From Maribacter sp. (lineage in GTDB: Bacteria > Bacteroidota > Bacteroidia > Flavobacteriales > Flavobacteriaceae), in the NCBI GenBank assembly GCA_030730545.1, contig JANQUX010000287.1:1-5101 (forward strand): 5,101 nucleotides of DNA. Direction: 5' to 3'. A program made the position numbers and the translations under genes. This document shows positions 1 to 5,101 of the stretch, one piece after another. Position 1 is the first letter of the stretch; each line of letters starts with the position of its first letter. The notes under the pieces were generated by a model. The model saw nothing but the letters and a program-made list of their open reading frames with translations, was not told where the DNA came from and did not search any database.

Positions 1-324
1 GCCACCTGGCATTTGAAGTATAGAAAGGATAGAATCCCAACCATCGATAGAATTGCTGCTTTTTACAGGAACTCCGATTACAGGTAACGGAGACATAGAA
101 GCAACCATACCAGGCAAATGTGCGGCACCACCAGCACCTGCGATAATAACAGAATAGCCGTTAGTGTGTGCATTTTTACTAAAATCGAATAATTTTTCTG
201 GTGTTCTATGGGCAGATACAATATCTACATCGACCTCTATATCAAATCCTCTTAAAATATCTATGGCATCTTGCATTACGGGCATGTCACTTGTACTACC
301 CATTACTACGGCTACTTTACTCAT
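1..324 (-). CDS. purE: PurE, N5-carboxyaminoimidazole ribonucleotide mutase (3' end missing)
   Basis: Class I PurE rearranges N5-CAIR, the product of PurK, to 4-carboxy-AIR in cytoplasmic de novo purine synthesis. The ATG is at 324-322, and 108 codons are visible out of about 160 usual for the family; the C-terminus lies beyond base 1. Visible landmarks are the N-terminal VVMGSTSDMPVM (residues 6-17, Ser10 and Asp13 expected to bind substrate), SAHRTPE (37-43, containing the catalytic His39), AGAGGAAHLPGM (62-73) and PLPVIGVPV (79-87). These are textbook PurE motifs, so the identity is secure. The gene starts 5 bases after the purK stop on the same strand, so the two are almost certainly co-transcribed from the purK promoter. 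The presence of PurK argues for the N5-CAIR mutase class and against the AIR carboxylase (class II) type. Nothing is disrupted in the visible part. Confidence 0.96.
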   Translation of the reverse strand, partial: MSKVAVVMGSTSDMPVMQDAIDILRGFDIEVDVDIVSAHRTPEKLFDFSKNAHTNGYSVIIAGAGGAAHLPGMVASMSPLPVIGVPVKSSNSIDGWDSILSILQMPGG

Positions 325-329
325 GTTTT

Positions 330-1484
330 TTATTTTGAAATCACTTGAATTGTTTCCTTTACTTTTTCAGCAATTGCTCTTGCTTTTGCTAAATCATTGT
401 TAACTATGGTAACATGACCCATTTTACGAAACGGTCTTGTTTGTGCTTTTCCGTAAATATGCGGAGTAACACCTTCCATCGCTAAAATTTCTTCTATATT
501 TTTGTAAACAACATCACCTGTATGACCCTCGGCGCCTACTAAGTTGACCATAACACCTGCAACTTTACTATCGGTGTTACCTAACGGTAAGCCTAGAATA
601 CTACGTATATGTTGTTCGAATTGGTTCGTGTAGCTAGCTTCTATACTATAATGCCCACTGTTATGTGGTCTTGGTGCTACTTCGTTCACCAATATTTTAT
701 CATTTTCGGTTTGGAACATTTCGACAGCCAACAAACCTGTGAGTCCGATTTTCTCAGCAACTTTCAATGCCAATGAGCGTGCTTTTTCAGCTACTTTTTC
801 ATCAATACGAGCAGGGCAAATAACATACTCTACTTGATTTGCTTCTGGGTGAAATTCCATCTCTACCACTGGGTATGTTTTAATTTCACCTTCAGCATTT
901 CTAGAAACAATAACCGCCAGTTCATTTTTAAACGGAATCATAGTTTCGGTAATACATTCTCCTGCAGGTAATCCTTTCAAATCGGCTAAACTACGAACAA
1001 CTTTAACTCCTTGTCCGTCATACCCAAATCGAGCTACTTTCCACACAAATGGAAATTGTAATCCTCCGTTTTCAATACTATCTTCAATTTCACTCAAGTA
1101 CGCAAAGCGCTGAAAATCTGCAGTAGGTATTTCGTTATCTACATAAAACAATTTCTGTTTTGCCTTATTTTGAATAATGCGTAATGCTTTTGGTTGCGGG
1201 TATACTTTTACACCTTCATCCTCTAATTTTTCTAAAGCATCAAGATTTACATTTTCTATCTCTATGGTTAGTACATCTACATCTTTGCCAAAATTGTAAA
1301 CAGTATCAAAATCTAATAAGCTTCCTTCTACGAATTCATTACATGACATTCTGCTTGGAGCTTCAGAAGAAGCGTCTAAAACTTTAGTGTAAATATCCCA
1401 TTTTCGGGTTTCGTACAACATCATTTTACCGAGTTGACCACCACCTAAAATGCCTAATTTAAAACCTGAAGAAAAATAATCCAT
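330..1484 (-). CDS. purK: PurK, N5-carboxyaminoimidazole ribonucleotide synthase
   Basis: ATP-grasp enzyme that carboxylates 5-aminoimidazole ribonucleotide with ATP and bicarbonate to give N5-CAIR, which the adjacent PurE then uses. The 384 residues are full length for the family. The N-terminal fold opens with GILGGGQLGKMM (11-22), the PurK signature. The ATP-grasp core contains FPFVWKVARFGYDGQG (144-159), whose YDGQG loop is the ATP-binding flexible loop, followed by AVEMF (253-257) and NEVAPRPHNSGH (267-278). Glu255 and Glu268 are the expected metal ligands. KMGHVTI (354-360) belongs to the conserved C-terminal subdomain. The ATG at 1484-1482 is preceded by an AT-rich leader without a Shine-Dalgarno sequence, normal for Bacteroidota. 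It is the first gene of a purK-purE operon and is divergent from the hpt-adk gene. Confidence 0.97.
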   Translation of the reverse strand: MDYFSSGFKLGILGGGQLGKMMLYETRKWDIYTKVLDASSEAPSRMSCNEFVEGSLLDFDTVYNFGKDVDVLTIEIENVNLDALEKLEDEGVKVYPQPKALRIIQNKAKQKLFYVDNEIPTADFQRFAYLSEIEDSIENGGLQFPFVWKVARFGYDGQGVKVVRSLADLKGLPAGECITETMIPFKNELAVIVSRNAEGEIKTYPVVEMEFHPEANQVEYVICPARIDEKVAEKARSLALKVAEKIGLTGLLAVEMFQTENDKILVNEVAPRPHNSGHYSIEASYTNQFEQHIRSILGLPLGNTDSKVAGVMVNLVGAEGHTGDVVYKNIEEILAMEGVTPHIYGKAQTRPFRKMGHVTIVNNDLAKARAIAEKVKETIQVISK

Positions 1485-1527
1485 ATAATTGTTGCTTTTG
1501 GTCGTTGAGAAAACGCCTTAAGTACAA

Positions 1528-1556
1528 CAAAAATACGGTTAAATCTTAGAAACCAA
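1528..1556 (-). promoter_or_regulatory. Predicted Bacteroidota-type promoter of purK-purE
   Basis: Read on the minus strand, a TTG (1556-1554) is followed after 18 bases by TATTTTTG (1535-1528), a full match to the Bacteroidota -7 consensus TAnnTTTG with an accepted -33 TTG and normal spacing. Transcription would begin near 1520, giving a leader of roughly 35 bases before the purK ATG at 1484. The assignment is by consensus only; AT-rich DNA gives chance matches, but position, orientation and spacing all agree. Confidence 0.6.
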
Positions 1557-1589
1557 TTCCTTTCTAATCAAAAACACAAGGCAATACCT

Positions 1590-1597
1590 TATCTTTG
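1590..1597 (+). promoter_or_regulatory. Predicted -7 element of the hpt-adk promoter
   Basis: TATCTTTG matches the Bacteroidota -7 consensus TAnnTTTG exactly. No TTG lies at the expected -33 distance; the nearest candidate is TTTC at 1561-1564, about 25 bases away, so the -33 half is weak or absent. If used, transcription would begin near 1602-1605, leaving an unusually short leader of about 10-18 bases before the start codon. Confidence 0.5.
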
Positions 1598-1620
1598 CAA
1601 ACCTTGATAATTTATGAAAA

Positions 1621-2730
1621 TTGATACAAATTCACGACAAGTTTTTTAAACCTTATCTAAGCGAATCTGAAATTTTACAGGCCGTTAAAACGGTTGCCGA
1701 TAAAATTGCCGAAGATTATAAAGATGAGACACCCATTTTTGTTGGTGTGTTGAACGGATCATTTATGTTCATTTCAGATTTAATGAAAGCCTATGAGCAC
1801 CCTTGCGAAGTTTCTTTTGTAAGACTTAGTTCTTACCAAGGCTTAACATCTACGGGCATTGTAGAGACATTATTAGATGTGCCAGAAAATATTGAAGGGC
1901 GTAGTGTTATTATTTTAGAAGATATTATTGATACAGGGCGTACCTTGCAGAAATTGGTGCATTTATTTTCTAAAACCAAGGTGAAAGAATTTAAAATAGC
2001 CAGTCTTTTTTATAAGCCAGATGTGTATAAAGGCGAATACGCAATTGACTATTTTGGCTTGGCAATACCCGACAATTTTATTGTTGGTTATGGTCTAGAT
2101 TATAAAGAACAAGGAAGAAATTTAAAAGAAGTATACCAACTAAACCAGAAACATATGATTAATCTTGTACTCTTTGGTAAGCCAGGAGCCGGCAAGGGCA
2201 CGCAAGCAGAATTCCTAAAAGAAAAATATAATTTGAAGCATATTTCTACCGGAGATGTTTTTAGATTCAATATCAAAAACGGAACGGATTTAGGAACTTT
2301 GGCAAAGTCATATATTGATAAGGGAGATTTGGTGCCAGATGAGGTGACTATTAAAATGTTACAAGAAGAGGTAGAGAAAAACCCTGATGCAGACGGATTC
2401 ATTTTTGACGGTTTCCCAAGAACTGCGGCACAAGCCGAAGCTCTTGATAATTTCTTGGAGTCTAAAGACATGAAAATCAATGCTACCATCGCATTAGAAG
2501 CCAATGATGAAGTTCTATTGGAGCGCCTATTAGAACGTGGTAAAGTTAGTGGCCGTAGTGATGATCAAGATGTTGCCAAAATTAGAAACCGTTTTGACGA
2601 GTATAATGTAAAAACTACCCCTGTAAAGGAGTTTTACGAATCTCAAGATAAGTTCTATAGTGTGGACGGAATCGGAACTTTAGCTGAAATTACCGAGCGT
2701 TTAACAAAGGTGATAGAAGATTTAGAGTAA
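1621..2730 (+). CDS. Fused hypoxanthine phosphoribosyltransferase / adenylate kinase
   Basis: One open frame of 369 codons carries two complete cytoplasmic enzymes. Residues 1-178 are a type I purine phosphoribosyltransferase (Hpt) that makes IMP or GMP from hypoxanthine or guanine and PRPP. It has the flexible loop SSYQGLTSTG (70-79), the PRPP loop VIILEDIIDTGRTL (96-109, catalytic Asp104) and the purine pocket with Lys132 and PDNFIVGYGLDY (150-161). Residues 179-369 are a short-type adenylate kinase (2 ADP to and from ATP + AMP) with P-loop GKPGAGKGT (186-194), HISTGDVFR (207-215), FDGFPRTAAQAEAL (262-275) and a short LID around RGKVSGRSDD (306-315) lacking zinc-finger cysteines. Each half has the normal stand-alone length, with almost no linker. 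The start is set at TTG 1621: an in-frame TGA sits at 1615-1617, the protein begins MIQIHDKFFKPY as Hpt proteins do, and the next in-frame ATG is residue 49. Met179 (2155) could also start free Adk. Confidence 0.93.
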   Translation: MIQIHDKFFKPYLSESEILQAVKTVADKIAEDYKDETPIFVGVLNGSFMFISDLMKAYEHPCEVSFVRLSSYQGLTSTGIVETLLDVPENIEGRSVIILEDIIDTGRTLQKLVHLFSKTKVKEFKIASLFYKPDVYKGEYAIDYFGLAIPDNFIVGYGLDYKEQGRNLKEVYQLNQKHMINLVLFGKPGAGKGTQAEFLKEKYNLKHISTGDVFRFNIKNGTDLGTLAKSYIDKGDLVPDEVTIKMLQEEVEKNPDADGFIFDGFPRTAAQAEALDNFLESKDMKINATIALEANDEVLLERLLERGKVSGRSDDQDVAKIRNRFDEYNVKTTPVKEFYESQDKFYSVDGIGTLAEITERLTKVIEDLE

Positions 2731-2762
2731 AGAATTTCTAAAACGGATTATAGAACATACCT

Positions 2763-2909
2763 ATGCCAGACGAAGTAATAAGACCTAAAGATGGTTTAAA
2801 GAGTTGCATGCTTACGGTAGGTTTTGCTATTTTGACATTTATAATAATTGCCATAATATATCTGATTTATGTTTTTTACATAGATGACTCTTTAGATTTT
2901 GGCTTATAG
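2763..2909 (+). CDS. 48-residue single-pass membrane protein, function unknown
   Basis: An ATG at 2763 opens a 48-codon frame ending in TAG at 2907-2909. I do not recognise a family. The protein has a short hydrophilic N-terminus with mixed charge (MPDEVIRPKDGLKS), one strongly hydrophobic segment at about residues 16-40 (rich in Ile, Phe, Leu and Tyr), and an acidic tail IDDSLDFGL. That is the layout of a small inner-membrane protein with one transmembrane helix; Lys and Arg before the helix suggest an N-in orientation. There is no lipobox or signal-peptidase site. It lies 32 bases after the hpt-adk stop and 91 bases before obg on the same strand, so it is probably co-transcribed. The leader (AGAACATACCT) is A-rich without a Shine-Dalgarno sequence, as elsewhere here. 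It is too short for coding statistics to be decisive; position and the clean hydrophobic helix are the support. Confidence 0.6.
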   Translation: MPDEVIRPKDGLKSCMLTVGFAILTFIIIAIIYLIYVFYIDDSLDFGL

Positions 2910-2957
2910 AACAACGACCAGCAATATTCATTAATTTCGTAAATAATTTGCTAGCTG

Positions 2958-2979
2958 TACACCCCAAATAATGGGTGTA
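2958..2979 (+). other. Hairpin in the leader between the small membrane gene and obg
   Basis: TACACCC (2958-2964) and GGGTGTA (2973-2979) form a perfect 7-bp inverted repeat around an 8-base AT-rich loop, extendable by one G-T wobble pair. It ends 21 bases before the obg ATG. No T-tract follows on either strand, so an ordinary intrinsic terminator is unlikely. It could be an RNA processing or stability element or affect obg translation; its role is unknown. Confidence 0.45.
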
Positions 2980-3000
2980 TCGAATAATTAAAAGTATACC

Positions 3001-4002
3001 ATGACAGAAGGCAATTTTGTAGATTATGTAAAGGTGGGTTTGACTTCTGGTAAAGGAGGCAAGGGATCTGTGCATTTGCACCGAGAAAAATTTATTACCA
3101 AAGGTGGACCTGATGGTGGTGATGGTGGTCGTGGCGGACATATAATTGTGCGAGGTAACGAAAATCTTTGGACCTTGATCAACTTTAAATATACCAAACA
3201 TTTTAAAGCCGGTCATGGTGAGCACGGTAGTAAAAGTCGTAGTACCGGGGCAGATGGGGAAGATGTTTATTTAGATGTGCCGTTAGGCACCGTTGTTAAA
3301 GATTTTGAAACCAAAGATGTGCTTTTTGAAATTACAGAACATGGCGAAGAGAAAATTCTGCTGAAAGGCGGTATGGGTGGTCGTGGTAACTGGCATTTTA
3401 GAACAGCAACAAACCAAACACCAAGATATGCACAACCTGGTATGGACGGTCTTGAAGGTGAGTTTCTTTTAGAACTTAAAGTATTGGCAGACGTTGGTCT
3501 TGTTGGTTTCCCTAATGCAGGTAAGTCTACCTTATTATCTGTGATAACTTCGGCAAAACCAAAAATTGCCGATTACGAGTTTACTACCTTGAAACCTAAC
3601 TTAGGTATTGTAGAATACCGCGATTTTAAGAGTTTCGTAATGGCAGATATACCTGGTATTATAGAAGGTGCTGCTGAAGGTAAAGGTTTAGGTCATTACT
3701 TTTTAAGACATATTGAGCGTAACGCCAATTTGTTGTTTTTGATCCCCGCAGATAGTAAAGACATTAGCAAGGAGTATGAGATTCTACTCGATGAGTTAAG
3801 AAGGTATAATCCAGAATTGTTAGATAAAGAACGCCTTATCTGTATCTCAAAAAGCGATATGCTAGATGATGAATTAATGGATGAAATGAGAGAAGAACTT
3901 AATAAAGATTTAAATGGTACTCCGTTTATGTTTATATCATCTGTAGCACAAATGGGTATCGTAGAATTGAAAGATAAGCTTTGGGCAATGCTTAACGCTT
4001 AA
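3001..4002 (+). CDS. obg: Obg/CgtA, ribosome-associated GTPase
   Basis: Essential GTPase that binds the large ribosomal subunit, acts in 50S assembly and responds to guanine nucleotide levels. Residues 1-158 form the glycine-rich Obg fold ([15 protein letters not shown] 17-31, [12 protein letters not shown] 35-46, [11 protein letters not shown] 123-133). The G domain follows with G1 GFPNAGKST (169-177), switch [10 protein letters not shown] (194-202), G3 DIPG (216-219), switch [20 protein letters not shown] (223-240), G4 SKSD (283-286, in place of NKxD) and G5 SSV (313-315). The protein stops after the G domain and lacks the C-terminal OCT domain found in Bacillus subtilis Obg; 333 residues is the usual Bacteroidota length. 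The first ATG fits the family N-terminus ([12 protein letters not shown]). No Shine-Dalgarno sequence is seen. It probably belongs to the transcription unit starting at hpt-adk, with a hairpin in its leader. Confidence 0.97.
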   Translation: MTEGNFVDYVKVGLTSGKGGKGSVHLHREKFITKGGPDGGDGGRGGHIIVRGNENLWTLINFKYTKHFKAGHGEHGSKSRSTGADGEDVYLDVPLGTVVKDFETKDVLFEITEHGEEKILLKGGMGGRGNWHFRTATNQTPRYAQPGMDGLEGEFLLELKVLADVGLVGFPNAGKSTLLSVITSAKPKIADYEFTTLKPNLGIVEYRDFKSFVMADIPGIIEGAAEGKGLGHYFLRHIERNANLLFLIPADSKDISKEYEILLDELRRYNPELLDKERLICISKSDMLDDELMDEMREELNKDLNGTPFMFISSVAQMGIVELKDKLWAMLNA

Positions 4003-4039
4003 TCGAATACCTTCATAAAATAGTATCTTACTCTTTTAT

Positions 4040-4059
4040 TTTCTTTAATTTTAAGGAAA
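4040..4059 (+). promoter_or_regulatory. SD-like AAGGA inside a possible AU-rich hairpin before the lipoprotein gene
   Basis: AAGGA (4053-4057) resembles a Shine-Dalgarno sequence but sits 11 bases from the ATG, longer than usual, in a lineage that mostly does without one. TTTCTTTA (4040-4047) can pair with TAAGGAAA (4052-4059), with one G-U pair and a 4-base loop, which would hide the AAGGA. The pairing is AU-rich and so weak. TAATTTTA (4046-4053) is also one base short of the -7 consensus TAnnTTTG, so a promoter here is possible but not supported. Confidence 0.25.
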
Positions 4060-4068
4060 GTCAATATC

Positions 4069-4587
4069 ATGAGAATCCTTTTTTTTAGTGTTGTACTACT
4101 AGTTTTAACTTCTTGCGGATCTGCGAGGGTTAATTATGATTACGATAATCAGACCGATTTTACGGCATATGCTACCTATAACTATTTTGGTGATATGGAA
4201 ACTGGTCTAAGTGAATTGGACGAGAAAAGATTAATGGATGCATTAGATGCAACCTTGGGCGAAAAAGGATACCAATTTGCTGAAGAACCTGATATTTTTA
4301 TCAATATAAAAAGTAGCGTTTTTAAATCGCAACCAGCAAATAATGTTGGTGTCGGACTCGGTGGTGGTAATGGTGGTATCGGTGGTGGAGTATCTATCGG
4401 TATTCCTGTAGGCGGACCAAAAATGACCAGAGAACTACAAATCGATTTTGTTGATTCTAATAAAGATATGTTGATTTGGCAAGCCGTTAGCGAAAGTCCG
4501 TTTCGTGAGGGTGATACACCTCAAGAAAAATCAGAAAAACTACAGGTGGTTGTCGATAAGATATTTAGCAAGTATCCTCCAGAATAA
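4069..4587 (+). CDS. DUF4136-type lipoprotein
   Basis: A 172-residue exported lipoprotein of unknown function. The signal peptide is short (MRILFFSVVLLVLTSC) and ends in the lipobox LTSC, with Cys16 as the lipidated residue after signal peptidase II cleavage. The following residues, GSAR, lack the acidic surface-export signal known for Bacteroidota lipoproteins, so a periplasm-facing anchor is the more likely fate. The body resembles DUF4136: an N-terminal VNYDYDNQTDFTAYATYNYF (21-40), a segment predicting ELDEKRLMDALDATLGEKGY (49-68), a glycine-rich stretch at 93-116, the strand MTRELQIDFVDSNKDMLIWQ (119-138) and a C-terminal helix ending KIFSKYPP (164-171). It follows obg by 66 bases on the same strand; whether it shares the obg transcript is unclear. 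It converges with the transglutaminase-like gene, only 2 bases separating the stops. Confidence 0.85.
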   Translation: MRILFFSVVLLVLTSCGSARVNYDYDNQTDFTAYATYNYFGDMETGLSELDEKRLMDALDATLGEKGYQFAEEPDIFINIKSSVFKSQPANNVGVGLGGGNGGIGGGVSIGIPVGGPKMTRELQIDFVDSNKDMLIWQAVSESPFREGDTPQEKSEKLQVVVDKIFSKYPPE

Positions 4588-4589
4588 CC

Positions 4590-5101
4590 TTATTTTACCT
4601 TTATAACATAAGTAGCGATCAGTTGATCTTCGACTGAAATATGCACGTCGTACATCCCTTTCCTTTCAAAGTGTTGTACTAAATTTATTTCACCTTCTTT
4701 CCTTATAATATTCGGATTCCCATTTTTTTGGTTCCCACCTGTATTAAGGAAAAGCTGCGCTTCTCCAATAAACTCTTTAGGTACCTGCAGTTTAAAAGTA
4801 ACCGACCTGCCTTTTTGAATATTGCGATACATTTCTGTTGGTGCAACAGGAATTATCGGTGTTAAAAAAGCTTCTTTATAAATTACTGGTCCTGCAATAA
4901 AAGTGTTTAGATTATCCGTATTTATAGGTTGACTTTCTTCTTTATGTATCGGAAAATGATTTTTTGCGAATAACTCAGGATCAGCAAGAAAATATCCATC
5001 AAAATAATCTGGTTGAAACAAGGGCGTACCATTAATGATAATCGTTTGCCCGGCAGACCAAGTAGCATCACACAGATACCATCTGTTATTTATTTTAATA
5101 C
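4590..5101 (-). CDS. Transglutaminase-like (KY-type) protein, C-terminal part
   Basis: The frame stays open from the stop at 4592-4590 to the right edge, giving 169 visible residues; the start lies beyond base 5101. A TTG at 5021-5019 is an internal leucine, not a start, because conserved sequence continues upstream of it: IKINNRWYLCDATWSAGQ is encoded between 5099 and 5046. That block, followed by YFDGYFLADPELFAKNHFP (about 5006-4950), is the typical end of a transglutaminase-like domain in which HAW...V..W...D.TW is followed by the Y.YFL..PE.F...H.P segment. The Asp of DATW (5067-5069) should be the third member of the Cys-His-Asp triad; the Cys and His are off the window. The remaining about 120 residues are strand-rich and end in GMYDVHISVEDQLIATYVIKV, suggesting an Ig-like beta-sandwich. 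The substrate is unknown; such proteins are often exported, but no signal peptide can be seen here. Confidence 0.75.
   Translation of the reverse strand, partial: IKINNRWYLCDATWSAGQTIIINGTPLFQPDYFDGYFLADPELFAKNHFPIHKEESQPINTDNLNTFIAGPVIYKEAFLTPIIPVAPTEMYRNIQKGRSVTFKLQVPKEFIGEAQLFLNTGGNQKNGNPNIIRKEGEINLVQHFERKGMYDVHISVEDQLIATYVIKVK

Noticed and set aside
164..403. Plus-strand open frame of 79 codons
   Set aside because: It lies antisense to the purE start and the end of purK, both certain from their motifs; its product is low-complexity Ser/Thr/Leu with no recognisable feature.
1184..1387. Plus-strand open frame of 67 codons
   Set aside because: Antisense to the purK N-terminal domain; Leu/His-rich product typical of a shadow frame.
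1578..1590. Inverted repeat AAGG-CAATA-CCTT near the hpt-adk -7 element as an operator
   Set aside because: Arms are only 4 bases and do not extend; such repeats are frequent by chance.
2100..2504. Minus-strand open frame of 134 codons
   Set aside because: Antisense to the Adk domain including its P-loop; the open length follows from codon bias of the real gene.
2932..2950. Possible obg promoter (TAATTTCG 2932-2939, ATAATTTG 2943-2950)
   Set aside because: Neither matches TAnnTTTG fully and no TTG lies at a suitable distance upstream.
2839..3225. Minus-strand open frame of 128 codons
   Set aside because: Covers the antisense of the obg N-terminus and of the small membrane gene; no coherent domain, while the plus strand holds clear Obg sequence.
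4345..4416. Run of GGT-rich codons as a DNA repeat array
   Set aside because: It encodes the glycine-rich stretch of the DUF4136-type lipoprotein, with irregular units; protein composition explains it.
4589..4612. CTTAT/ATAAG repeat as a terminator between the convergent genes
   Set aside because: Only 5 AT-rich pairs with a 14-base loop and no T-tract; not a credible terminator.

Overview
The window looks like ordinary chromosome from a marine-type member of the Flavobacteriaceae (Bacteroidota). The evidence is AT-rich DNA, start sites mostly with A-rich leaders instead of Shine-Dalgarno sequences, -7 elements of the form TAnnTTTG, an Obg GTPase of the short Bacteroidota type, and a DUF4136 lipoprotein. 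I cannot fix the genus from sequence alone.

Layout from left to right: (1) 1-1484, minus strand: purK followed by purE, 5 bases apart and with purE cut by the window edge. They carry out the two-step conversion of AIR to CAIR in de novo purine synthesis. (2) 1485-1620: divergent intergenic region with a good Bacteroidota promoter facing purK and a -7 element facing the next gene. (3) 1621-2730, plus strand: one uninterrupted frame that encodes a complete hypoxanthine phosphoribosyltransferase (residues 1-178) fused to a complete adenylate kinase (residues 179-369). (4) 2763-2909, plus: a 48-residue single-pass membrane protein of unknown function. (5) 3001-4002, plus: obg (cgtA), the ribosome-associated GTPase. 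(6) 4069-4587, plus: a DUF4136-type lipoprotein. (7) 4590-5101, minus: the C-terminal part of a transglutaminase-like (KY-type) protein that runs off the right edge and ends tail-to-tail with the lipoprotein gene.

The left half groups purine functions around one divergent control region: de novo synthesis (PurK, PurE) leftward, and purine-base salvage (Hpt) joined to AMP/ADP balance (Adk) rightward. The salvage gene, the small membrane protein and obg probably form one transcription unit (gaps of 32 and 91 bases). Obg senses guanine nucleotides, so the grouping with nucleotide metabolism makes sense.

I saw no mobile element, CRISPR array, RNA gene or novel defence-like system. The points most worth a second look are the Hpt-Adk fusion, its odd TTG start beside an out-of-frame ATG (one base from an in-frame ATG start), the 48-residue membrane protein, and the truncated transglutaminase-like gene whose apparent start at 5021 is false.
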